64,000 bases of DNA from Dermanyssus gallinae (lineage: Eukaryota > Arthropoda > Arachnida > Mesostigmata > Dermanyssidae): NCBI GenBank assembly GCA_003439945.1, contig QVRM01001788.1, forward strand, positions 238,501 to 302,500, read 5' to 3'. This document shows, in pieces, positions 50,087 through 61,038 of the stretch. Position numbers and translations under genes: made by a program. Below the pieces are notes generated by a model. The model made no database searches. It was given only the letters and a program-made list of their open reading frames with translations, and was not told the DNA's origin. Positions within the stretch are counted from its first letter, which is position 1. Every line of letters starts with the position of its first letter.

Positions 50087-50559
50087 CGCATATTGAAATT
50101 TTCCTTTAAAAGAGGAATACAAAGACCAGGGCGAACGATAGTGCGCGAGCAGCATTAACGACCGTAGTGGTGGCTTTTGTAGTATTAATAGTAACAGCAA
50201 TTAGAGGGCCCAAAAAGCCCCTTCGATAGAAACAAGAGCAGCAGCAACAGCAGCAACAGCAACAAGGCCAACAGTAGCGGCGCTAGCTTAAACAGCCAAT
50301 CAGCAGTCCGCAAGATAACGAAGCCTTGCCATGACGGCCGGAGCAATAGCGTGAAATCAAGTCCGTCAGCTTCAACTGAGTTTGTGATTATTTTTATTAT
50401 TATTATTTGTAATTGTTGGTTCTGTTGGATCTCGACCCGGAGCACTGTCCGGCTAGTGCTACACTTCTCTGCTGAGAAAAAGAAGCCAGCCACACAACGC
50501 GTCCACTATAAACTACAGACAAAGCGACAACAAATATTAGTATCTTTTTTTTTTAATTT
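47951..50559. other. AT-rich, no gene recognised
   Basis: (TA)n tracts at about 48461, 48655, 49814, 49871 and 50053; otherwise unique-looking AT-rich sequence with only short frames. A 122-residue frame just left (47541-47909, plus) is unrecognised. Confidence 0.4.
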
Positions 50560-50757
50560 ATTTAAAGTTTTTTTTTTCAGTAAGGCTAATGCCCGTGTAC
50601 GGTTTCCTTCATGTCATGGCTGATTTTTAATCCACTCCGGCATTTTCCTTGTATTAATTGAAAACCATGCAAACCAATTTAAGGGTGGCCGCCCGTCTGG
50701 GTCTCGAACCCAGGCCTCCCGAATGCAAGGCAAAGGCTTTGCCATTAAGCTCGGTGT
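50560..50757 (-). mobile_element. SINE family B, minus-strand copy
   Basis: In its own sense: A-box-like GGCAAAGCC region after GCTTAATGGC, the segment CCTTGCATTCGGGAGG, B-box GGTTCGAGACC, then the family tail with GGAGTGGATTAAAA and CCGTACACGGGC, ending in poly-A (poly-T on plus). The promoter half resembles tRNA-Gly-like sequence. Its tRNA-like 5' end abuts the tail of a family A copy, both on minus. Confidence 0.8.
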
Positions 50758-50771
50758 TATCTACCTATATA

Positions 50772-50930
50772 CTTTTCGGGCTGACTCCAGCCAAGATTTA
50801 ACGTCCACGGGACTGCCGTTCGCATTACTTCATAGACGGACTGCCATAAATACAAATGTGCAACGGCGGGGCTCGAACCCGCATTGCACCTAGCCGCGCA
50901 AACCAACAGGTCGCAAGCAGGTGGTTTTGT
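50772..50930 (-). mobile_element. SINE family A, copy 5, diverged
   Basis: A minus-strand copy with the GGTTCGAGCCC-type B box and a 3' hairpin shortened to GGCTGGAGTCAGCC. The A-box end is strongly diverged. No TSD is clear because the neighbouring family B element abuts it. Confidence 0.75.
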
Positions 50931-51663
50931 GCACTAGACTCAATCATTCACTGTTGCCTGCACCGACTTCGACTTTAGTTCGTTGCCTCCACGCCGGACG
51001 TTAGCCGTCATTGGTAGACATGACTAAACAGACGTCTTTTCCGATGCAAACACAACTTATATATTACTGTCGAAGCTAGTCCTCATCATCATCATCATCA
51101 TTTTCGCCTAGAAATTGCACAGGGTCAAGATAGCGCATCATTGCCATCTTTACCGTGTGCAATTTCTAATAGTAACAAGAATACACATCATAATCATGTG
51201 ATTATGACTTGTGATTTAGTCGTATAGACCGTGTTTTCGTTCATAGTGCTAATGACATATTGCTAAATTACAGCCTCACAGGTGGTATAGTAGTCTATTG
51301 GACTATTGTGGCGACGTGGCGAATGAATAGCAAACGTCCTCGATTAGCTCGTACGATGACGATATAGATAGACACAAACGAACGATTCCGGCTGCAGCGG
51401 CTTGCAGAAGACAATGGTACTGTAGTATGTTAGTTGAAATTAGTATCGACTTTTTGCAATATTTGTAAAAGTACATGAAATAACATACCGTTGTAAATGT
51501 GTATATATAATAAATAAATTGTGTTAATAAATAAATGTTCAAAGAAAAACAGAAGCAATGTCGCGTAAAAATGCACAGACCAATAACAACAATAAAACCG
51601 ATAATATACACGGGGTCGCTTTGGCACCTGCTACAACCGAGTCATTGCGGAGTTGCCACATTT

Positions 51664-51709
<46 letters not shown>

Positions 51710-52198
51710 GTAAGATTGTAATATACATTGACAAATAAATTCTACTCTAAATGTAATGAAAACTATTTTTAAAAAATGTCTGTAGGCTTTGCGTGTTGCA
51801 GAGGAAAAGTCTACCTATCTTTAAGGTGCTGGTGCGGTCAGTACCGCTAAATGACGCGTCTCATGGGTGGGACGGACCAGGGGTGGGGTGGATAATCCGT
51901 GTTTGAAGGGGCAACGATACACCCCTTATCATCAAAAAGTAAGGAGGAAAGGTTTGGCCTATTTGAAAGACCAAGGCCAAGTCCTCACCGTCACCGGTGC
52001 AGACAGGCAGGCTCTACGTATCGAATGTCGTAGGAATGCCGCAGATACTTTTCCCTTATAGCTGATTGACTAACAAATTCCTATCCCAATCCCCGCCCGG
52101 AGCAGATAAATAATTGTATGGTAATCGTTCTGCTGCTGTTGCCACTAGTACTACAAGTAAGGCGTCGACGAAAACATTTTAGACAACATTTTGCCACC
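50931..52198. other. No gene recognised
   Basis: CAT repeats near 51085, (TA)n at about 51668-51706. A 64-residue basic frame at 51867-52061 (plus) is unrecognised and could be a mobile-element fragment. Confidence 0.35.
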
Positions 52199-52395
52199 TC
52201 GCAAGGTGGCTTAGTGGCAGAGCCATTCATTACGTTGCATTTGCCGTGAGATCGTGGGTTCAACACCTGGACCGGCCACTCTTGAATTGGTTTTCATGGT
52301 CTCCAGTTAGTTTTCTCGAAAAGCTGATTGCCGGAGTGCCGGACTGTAATCGGCCATGATCGAGAAGAGCGAAAACTTTACAAACAAAAACGGGA
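52199..52395 (+). mobile_element. SINE family B, plus-strand copy
   Basis: A-box-like GGTGGCTTAGTGGCAGAGCC, B-box-like GGGTTCAACACC, then CCGGCCACTCTTGAATTGG and the family tail GCCGGAGTGCCGGA. It is diverged from the 60.7 kb copy, and the tail is interrupted. A real tRNA is excluded by the missing 3' acceptor pairing and the long shared tail. Confidence 0.75.
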
Positions 52396-52740
52396 AGCAC
52401 AAATGTGTCCATCAATCAAAATATGTATATGGTGCGTTACCATCTAACCCATTGCTAAACAAAAAGACATGAACAAAATCGAGAACTTAAAGTAAGAACA
52501 GCCTGTTGTTTTTCTAGACCACATCCTGGATCTTGGCCAATAACCAACTCAGCGCTGTCTCATAACCGAGTATTCGAACCAAACGCACACACACGATGAG
52601 ACGTTTAGACCTATTTCCACATAGAACTTGATCGGCCGCACCCAGAAAAGTGCCATCCAATTAGTTAACACCAGCTGACGAAAGTACAACTTAAGTGATA
52701 GCACGTCATGTATATAATGATGGCTGTCTCTCCGTCAGTC

Positions 52741-52772
<32 letters not shown>

Positions 52773-53088
52773 GTATGTTTATACTTGCAGGGTTGCATTC
52801 AATATCTGCGTTACAGATTTCAATTTCGATTGCGTGACGTAAACGAATGACGATCACTCGTCGATTCAAGTCGAATACGTGTGCGAAATTGCGTACAGAT
52901 CGTGCAGATTTTGGGCTGCGTCTTACAAATGTATGTACGTATACTTCTATGCATAATATATATATATATATATATATATATAATGTTTGATCTCATTAAG
53001 CGAACGTAGCGTGAATGCTCACTAGTTGCTCCTACTCAAATCTGTGTGTCTAAGTCTGTATCATACAGATTGTACAGACCTTGAATTG

Positions 53089-53127
<39 letters not shown>

Positions 53128-53689
53128 CAACGAGTGAGCGTTGTAGCTACGTTTACTTAATGAGATCGGAAAAATTGATCGGTAGCTGTCGACGTCGCTG
53201 TGCTCATGAGGTTGACGCCGACGACGACGACAACAACAACAACAACGATGGACGCGTCTTTCAAACGAATCAGCCAGCGACTTGTCGAAGTGGTTGGTGG
53301 TGGCGGCTTTCGAAAAACAACAACAACAACAATAACAACAACAACAACAATAATAACAAACAGACAGACAGAGAGCGATTATGATAGCCAGAGCAGACCG
53401 TTCGTTCTGCCGTGCCTGCGAAAAAGCCGCACTCTGCTCCGTTGAGCAGCAGCAGTTGGCAGCAGCTGGAAGCAGTCCAACAAACAGCTTCTACGGCAAT
53501 CAGCAGCATTCGCGCTTCGCAGCGGCCGCCGCTGCAAGATGCCGCTCTTTTCTCTGTACTACTCTTTCTTCAGTTCCCCTCCCCGTCATCCCCCTCTCTT
53601 CATCTCCCCTCCTTCTTCGTTGTAACGTATTCTCCTCCTGAGATTCTTCTGTTTCTTCATCTTCTTCTTTTCTTGTCGTCAGTTTATGC

Positions 53690-53728
<39 letters not shown>

Positions 53729-55616
53729 AGCCAGTATACACAAGATGGTAAAGACAGCGGCACCATGGGCAACCGACCGGCACACCCATCCAGCCCAACG
53801 GCAATTTCATTGGCTGCAACACGAAATAACCCTGCTTAATACCGCCAGCAACAAACGCCTCCTCACTCTCAGAGGGCTGGCAGGACTAGGGCCGTTTTTT
53901 TGTCAAGGAAATGCTTCTTCATTGTAGACCATACTCCTCGGTCTCGGTCCGTTGGCGGGCTTGGAATCGCCATAAGGGAGAGGCATATCTTCATTGACGG
54001 GCTTGGAATCGCCATGAGGAGAGGCACCGATATGGCCGACGGTGACATGATAAGGGTCATCTAGGGTTTCCCCAACAGCATTCCTCTTGTAGTGGCAACA
54101 ACAGCAGTAGCAGCAGCAACATGGCTCTCTGCTGACTCTTCTCAGCGGCTCGGCTCTCGGCGCATCGTTTTGAACGACCTAAATTCCTTGCACTACTGTC
54201 CTATACTTCCCTTTCCTCAAACTGCACAACTTACTTCTGTAACTTAAGACAATGCTCTACAAATGCCGTGTATGCGTGCATTATCACACGGGCGGGAACC
54301 TCAAGTGCGCGTAGTCGAGACATCGAAACAACCCCCATCCGCCTTTTAGAAGCCATAAGACCCGCTAGAGGAAATAACTTCATGTCATCTTGTAGTGGGA
54401 TACGGGGCCATACTGAATTGCCCATCATACTTTTAGATCGCCATGACGGACGCGCTATTTTGAAGGTGCGCAGACCTAAAAAGCAAGCCTAGTTTTAGAA
54501 TTAGTTAAGCTCAGACCAAGCTAAACAAACACGACTCATGTTCTCTGCAATATTTTGTCTTTAACTCGCATTTGCATGATCCACACCGGGCGCCATTGCT
54601 AAGGCCGCGGTGGTGTGGGACTCACAAACCCACTAAAATCCAATCCTTGCACTTGTGGGATGGCCGCAGTACTTTCTTCTTAAGATTACTTCGCCTAGCC
54701 ACATTAACTTGTCATTGCTGATTCCGCTTGTTTGGACTGGTTAGTACAAACAACCCCTCGGCGTCAGGCTCAGGACTAAGGGCAATCTAGAAGCGATTTC
54801 GTTGACTCCTAGGAGACTCCGCTTACGCGTCTTGTCTGCGAGAGAATTCTTCGCAGTTCTGCTGAGGCTTTGGCAGCGTATTGTTCTGCTGTGCTTACGC
54901 ACGTACCCTCTGCCCCAAGGTCTACGTTGCTATTCTTCATTGCGTTATATGAGGTTTTATGCTTCCTTGTACCCCTCCCAGAGATAGGAAAGGTCTCGCC
55001 GGCGCGTCGCTAGCGGCCAATATGCATATTTGTCGCAAGCGGTGGCACGCCCTTCGCGTTTCGGCTTAATTAATTAATGAATCATAATTTAATTATAGAT
55101 GAATTAATATTTTCTGGCTATACCACGAGTAGGCAAGGACAAGCACGGCGGGACGACCCGCTATTTTAGGATATTTTTATTCGTGAACGGAAACTGGATT
55201 GTTGTCTCTCTGCTTGCTCTAGTAGAGCAAAGATAGATTTCCACTGCCTGTTCTGTCACCACCGCTTTCTGAAGGCAGGTGTAACCTGGCGTTCAGACTG
55301 CTGCACGTGGGGGTGTTTTGTGGGGAGTTGTTTAACGAGTAGGCGAGACGATTCGAATCTGCACGAAGCGGCATTGCAATTTTCGCTCATCACGACGACG
55401 CTCCTCCAATTGGCGCACGTGGCAACGTTCAACTTGCCACTCGCTCGCTACACGAGGTCGTATTCGAAAGTACAAAAGCTGGCGAGGTGGTGCTGTTGCG
55501 GATTAGTATGGCGGATGGCTGCATTTGCCGCAGAGACGGCAGACTCTCGACGCATCACCCTCTATCACGGAGCACCACTTCCCAAACACGTCCGGCCGCT
55601 ACCGCAGTCGAGTATA

Positions 55617-55691
<75 letters not shown>

Positions 55692-56279
55692 ATATATATG
55701 ATATGAGTGCAAAGGCCTCATCTTGAAGCGTTTCCCGACGTGGCAGAATTTGCAGAATTCGTTTGCGGCTCGCAGCTGGCCTACTGTTTTCTTCCATGAT
55801 TCGTTTTGCTATTACTATAGGCAGGTATAATAACCCGAAGAAGATTGAGACGAAAACGGGTCGTTTATCTCGGCCAACGAACTAACGACATCGCACATAC
55901 GCGCATGCTAGCCCGTCTCAGATAAGTGACGATAATCATTTAGCATTCAAGTGTCTCTGCCTCAACATTGGAACCAGTTCGACACATACCAATTAGAATA
56001 TCTGGATTCAACATATGAACGTATACATGTATATAGAGCAATCTGATTAGCAAGTCTATTCGATTGCGGCTGACAACAATAAACGATTTCCTATATATAC
56101 ATACATATAATTTTTTTTTTCGAGTTTATACTAAACGCTAGGAACTCACGCTCAGTTGCGTTTCTCGCTGAACATTGGTCTACCCTGTTATGCGCGCCCG
56201 GTCCGAATATTTCATTGGCAAATACCCCACGCAACATTCTACATCAATGATCCAATCCAAGATGACTTGATTACCTTTT
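52396..56279. other. Simple repeats, no certain gene
   Basis: (TA)n at 52742, 52956, 53091, 53693 and 55620-55688 (about 69 bp). CAA runs at 53235 and 53315-53360. A 65-residue minus frame (54428-54235) ends at AA|GTAAGT, a strong donor, but the plus strand is equally open there and nothing is recognised, so I leave it unassigned. Confidence 0.35.
55620..55688. repeat. (TA)n microsatellite
   Basis: About 69 bp of pure TA, one of the longest in the window. Confidence 0.95.
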
Positions 56280-56512
56280 CTGAGTATGCAATCTATTCAC
56301 TTCTTTTCGGTGTTAAGCCGAAGACTAGCACCTGAAAACATTATTTCTTTTTTAAATAAACAATTTACGTTATTGTTTATCCCCCTTATGTATACGATTG
56401 TTGTTTTGGACATAAAGAAGTACCTTCCAACTAACGTCAAATCTCTGGAATACACAGATGATGACTTAGAACTTTGTTATTCTGGTTGCTCAAGTGACTC
56501 TCCTGACTAAAT
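56280..56512 (+). pseudogene. Non-LTR reverse transcriptase fragment (YADD region)
   Basis: A 74-residue frame reads PLMYTIVVLDIKKYLP then VKSLEYTDDDLELCYSGCSS. This is the 'PLLFxIYxxDLP ... VKxxxYADDLxLxxSG' block of jockey/CR1/I-like RT. The catalytic box reads YTDD instead of YADD, and the preceding RT blocks are absent, so it is a fragment. It differs from the 27 kb relic. Confidence 0.55.
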
Positions 56513-56635
56513 ACAAAATGTTTATGGAAATTGTCTAAGACCCGTTCTCGAGAAGACTGTGGTTCAGGTCCCCTCAAAACGTGTCAGCTGATGTTGTTCT
56601 TAATACAAATTCACTTTCATGCCAAACTAACGACA

Positions 56636-56674
<39 letters not shown>

Positions 56675-56679
<5 letters not shown>

Positions 56680-56876
56680 GTGTTGCAAAAAATTAGCAAC
56701 TCATGTTTTTTGTGATAATTTCGGCTTGGTTTATTTGAATGGCTTGAAATTTTAAGCGCATGATGTACATGACGAAACATGAGTATAGTGTTGATTTCAT
56801 TGCAATCTCAACATCGGTTCATACAAAAAATAAAAACGTGTGAAAAAACAGTGTTGCAAAATATTAGCAACAATAG
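56675..56876. repeat. Left terminal inverted repeat of Tc1 element
   Basis: It begins AAAGTGTGTTGC; two direct 21-bp motifs sit about 171 bp apart. Confidence 0.88.
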
Positions 56877-56940
56877 CGCCTTACAGCGTATTCGATTCTT
56901 AGCAGGGCTGTATGACTCATTTGAAACTACATATTTTATT

Positions 56941-57936
56941 CTAGAAACGGGTTTTTCGTCCCTTCATCTGAATGAAATCGTAAACTCGGTCTTTCATGGA
57001 GTTAATGAGCTGTTGTAAGTACGAAAGTGGAATATTAGTCCATGCTTGCTGGACAGCTTCTTTGAGGTCCGACAAATGATTATATTGTCGACCATTTGCG
57101 TAAATCTGCTTTACCAAATGTCCCCAAAGATTTTCAATAGGATTCAGGTCTGGACTTAATGCCGGCCAGTCAAAAGGTGGCACTCCTTGTTCTTGAAAAA
57201 AGGCTATAGTGCTAGCCGAGGTATGAAACGTGTCGTTGTCTTGTTGAAAAACTGCGTCAGGTCCCCCAATTCTTCTGAAGTGGGCTTCTAACTGGGAACC
57301 GACAATGCGCTGGTACATGTCAGAATTGTTTCGGCCCACAATCTCGACTAGATCAGACTTCCCATTATATCCAAACGCGCCCCAATATTTCACAGAGCCA
57401 CCACCGGCCACACGTTTCGAGAACCATTTAGGTTCCTTCCGTAAGTCGTGCCAATAGTACTGACATCCGTCAGGGCCATCGAGATTAAATTTATTTTCAT
57501 CCGAGAAGACGATGTTTTCTCACTCGTTATCCCAAGTTTGGTATCTATGCGAATATTCACGCCGTGCGACAATGTGCTTCGGTTGCAGTCGCAGCATAAG
57601 CTTCCTTTTCGCGTATCGCACGTTTTTGTCAGAACTTAACACTCGGTACACTGTGGATCGGTGCACTGGCACTCCCAAAGTAGTCCTGATCCTGGAAGAA
57701 GACATTTGGTCATGAGTAGCCAACTGTATGATCCTTCGCCGATCTCGAATAGTCAAAACTGGCTTACGCCCACTGTTAGATCTGCACCTTTGGTTCACTC
57801 CAGGGTGTAAGAACCTGCTGATGGTGCTCTTATGCCGTCCTAATCTGGTTGCTATAGCAGTTACTGTATGACCGAGCTCAGCATATGCCTCAATTCTTGT
57901 CTTTTCGTTATCCGAAAGATCCTTTGTACGACCCAT
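56941..57936 (-). pseudogene. Tc1 transposase, one in-frame stop
   Basis: The minus-strand frame from ATG 57936 to the stop at 56941 spans 332 codons, the usual Tc1 length. Order: a helix-turn-helix part (NEKTRIEAYAELGHTVTAIA, SRFLHP), a GRKP hook, a second HTH (VHRSTVYRVL), then the DDE core. The catalytic residues are D in VFSDENKF (57501), D in FQQDN (57240) and E in NPIENLWG (57135), with 34 residues between the last two, hence DD34E. One TGA at 57522-57520, between WDNE and ENIVFS, interrupts it where related transposases usually have a residue such as Trp. No other break is seen. It cuts and pastes DNA at TA sites; this copy is probably inactive. Confidence 0.88.
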
Positions 57937-58110
57937 GGTTTAAACATAAGATTCGTCGTTAGTTCGGAACAACGACTAAGCTGTAGAATATTTTGCAGCT
58001 ATATAACGATTGATTTAGCTAGACAATATTCCTGACATTTGATCCCTGGGATCGAATATCAGCTGTAGTATCGACTATCCTTTACAAACAAGAGCTGTGT
58101 TGTTAGCATG

Positions 58111-58312
58111 TTATTGTTGTTAATATTTTGCAACACTGTTTTTTCACACTTTTTTTATTTTTGTATGAACCGATGTTGAGATTGCAATGAAATCAACACT
58201 ATAGTCATGTTTCGTCATGTACATCATGCGCTTAAAATTTCAAGCCATTCAAATAAACCAAGCCGAAATTATCGCAAAAAACATGAGTTGCGAATTTTTT
58301 GCAACACACTTT
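58111..58312. repeat. Right terminal inverted repeat of Tc1 element
   Basis: Reverse complement of the left end with scattered mismatches; the inner motif has A for G (TTAACAAC). Confidence 0.88.
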
Positions 58313-59265
58313 ATATATATATATATATATAAATTGATGGATTTATTATTCACTTGACATATATCCTTAAATACAGATGCCACCCTTTTATATCAGGAGC
58401 GCTTAGAGCGACCGAATAGGCGAACATGTTGATATCTATCTAGGGTTTCCCCAAAAGTCCCTGTGGGAACAGCATTGTGGTTGTGGACACTCAGCAGTAT
58501 GGTTTGTCATCTATACTCATTGACCGTTGCTAAATGAAAATTTCATCAGCAACAGGGATCGCATCGGTAGATGATAACCACGACTAGCGCACTAGCCCCC
58601 TCGACCATACGACCACCATATATTTAAACTCGCTCAGAAAATACCTTAATCTAATAATAATAATAATAATAATAACCCAAACCAATTAAAGATTATTTAC
58701 ATGTCATGCCGTTTATCTAAGCCGTATTATTTTACAATAAAAGCGACAATGGTGAAAAAGACAACAATGGCAACAACAACAACAACAGCAGCAGCAGCAG
58801 CAGCAAGCGATGGGCTCTACCACTGATCTGCAATCTGTGTGTTTACGGTATCCACGAGCTATTGTAATATAGGACGAAATTTGACACATTGGCGTCTACG
58901 CGCGTTATTCCGCCAGCATATACTAATAGTAGTATATGCACACACAAAAACGTGCCTAGATTATAATAGGCAACTTCGCAGCTTGCTATGGTGCTGAATA
59001 TCTATCGCTGTACATGTTATGATGAATAAGTAGTTAATTATGTTGAATAAGTGGAAACTCTAGTCTGACACTCGTACAGGCGCGGTATACGGTACGCGAC
59101 ACATTTATCGCCGCTCATCAGCAAAAAGCCATTATTACATTGCGGAAGAGCCACCACATGAACTTGGCACGGCCATGAATCAGCCACGAAAAAGCCACTC
59201 GACAAACATAGACAAGAAAGATAAACGGACACAGACAGGAAGTACACTTTGTGGTTGTTGTTGTT

Positions 59266-59303
<38 letters not shown>

Positions 59304-59720
59304 ATGGCTGACGAGAGGTTACGGATACATATCGGATACATACATGCATATGAGAGAGAGCTTGTTTCGTCGTATGTAGTTTGTTGTATGTATCCGTTAT
59401 TACATATTTGCCTTTGGCATTACGCATACCATAGTGCCGATATTGCAGCAGCAGTAAATGCGCCTTGCAGTAAGGTGCATGACACCACTCATTTTTCATT
59501 TATAAAAAAAAAATATTAAAAATATATATATTTTTTTAAAAGCCGACTTTACGACTAGAATCAAGTCGATGAATCGAGTCAGGTAATCAGATCGGACACG
59601 AAATCCTGGTTTAGTTAAGGCTACCGACTACGACGGTTGCTTTGCTTTGATTACTCTATACGAGCTTCGATACCGCTAGTTCAGCTCGTTAGCACAGTCT
59701 AGACTAGACCGACAGTATAT

Positions 59721-59765
<45 letters not shown>

Positions 59766-60322
59766 CATACATACTATTTTGGCTAGTGTTCCAGGGTCGC
59801 ATAGCTTCTAAGTGAAGGCCAGGGAGAGATATAATACGAAATATGATAGGCGCTGTGGGATGCGGGTCTTTATATATGTATCCATCGTTTTATCCAGGTG
59901 CCACTCCAGTATAACTGTCTCTCTCTTTATCTCTCTCTCTCCTACGCCCGCACTCACACGCTCAGACACACACACACAAATACATACATATAGAGACTCA
60001 CACTTGCTAATTTCGAACTCGCATTCGGAATTGTACAGCTGGACAATGTTCTTTTTTTTTAGCAGAGCCTCGAGACTAGAACAATTTCATTTGCCTGCGC
60101 CATATAGCCAGACGGCTATAAACACTAGAGAGACACGACTAGTCGCTTTCAAACATGTCGTACGTACGTCGTTCGTTTGGTCATATTTTGCCTGCTTGCT
60201 TCGACTCAACTCTCAGTTCGGTCTGTTTGCGTCCATGTCTCTACGCCTCTGCCGTCGCCTGTACTGGCGCAACAGTCGTGGGTGACCTTCAATGATGGTG
60301 CACTGACTATTTGGCTAGACAT

Positions 60323-60375
<53 letters not shown>

Positions 60376-60723
60376 GTATTTATATCTATATATATTCGTT
60401 CTTGTTACTGGCGGCCACTATTCTTAATGGTGGTGTTCTTGTTGTTATTACTTTTATTAAAATTTCAAAAAATTAATTATAACTTACAGGTCAAGTGTGG
60501 CAGAGTGCATATAGTATGTGTCTTAACCACGGAAGTCTGGTCTAAAAAAACTAAACGCCGCGGAACGATGATACTCTATTGAGATGGGCCAGTTATATGC
60601 TGAACGCTATTGTCTCTGTCGCCTGTTGTTTCATCGTTGTCTCATTAGAGTGTCACTGGAGTGTAGTGGAATAATCAGAAGTCAAAACGACAATCATATA
60701 TATATATATATATATATATATAC
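58313..60723. other. Simple repeats, no supported gene
   Basis: (AAT)n near 58655, CAA/CAG near 58765-58805, GTT near 59250-59302, (TA)n at 59723-59761, 60327-60365 and 60696-60722. Frames track these. Confidence 0.4.
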
Positions 60724-60909
60724 CGAGCAAGATGGCTTAGTGGCAAAGCCTGTGCCTTGCATTCGGGAGGACTGGGTTCAAGACCCAGACCGGCCACTCT
60801 TAAATTGGTTTGCATGGTTTCCAATTTAGACAAGGTAAATGCCGGAGTGGATTAAAATTAGCTATGACATGAATAAACCGTACACGGGCAATTACCTTAG
60901 GGAAAAATC

Positions 60910-60922
<13 letters not shown>
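60724..60922 (+). mobile_element. SINE family B, best plus-strand copy
   Basis: A-box-like GATGGCTTAGTGGCAAAGCC, then CCTTGCATTCGGGAGG and B-box GGGTTCAAGACC, then CGGCCACTCTTAAATTGG, a tail with GCCGGAGTGGATTAAAA and CCGTACACGGGC, and a poly-A run that passes into (TA)n (60923 on). (TA)n also lies directly upstream, so it may have inserted in TA or seeded it. Confidence 0.85.
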
Positions 60923-60955
<33 letters not shown>

Positions 60956-61006
60956 CGGGAGACAATTGTCACTCCACTTTGCATCCTTAATAAAACAATA
61001 CGTTAT

Positions 61007-61038
<32 letters not shown>

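Larger units (their letters stand above)
56675..58312 (-). mobile_element. Tc1-family DNA transposon with IR/DR-type termini
   Basis: About 1.64 kb, with inverted repeats of about 200 bp at both ends (56675-56876 and 58111-58312) around a DD34E transposase. Each inverted repeat carries two copies of a 21-bp motif beginning GTGTTGCAAAA: outer 56680-56700 and 58287-58307, inner 56851-56871 and 58116-58136. Both ends lie in TA microsatellite, as expected for TA target choice, so the exact TA duplication cannot be placed. The repeats differ at few positions, suggesting a fairly recent insertion. Confidence 0.9.

Noticed and set aside
54235..54492. Minus exon ending at GTAAGT versus plus frame
   Set aside because: Both strands equally open, no homology recognised.
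57520..57522. Selenocysteine or readthrough at the transposase TGA
   Set aside because: Nothing supports recoding; a plain nonsense change in a transposon is simpler.
60724..60800. Standalone tRNA gene
   Set aside because: A and B boxes are present but no paired acceptor stem; the sequence continues into a shared tail with poly-A, as in SINEs.
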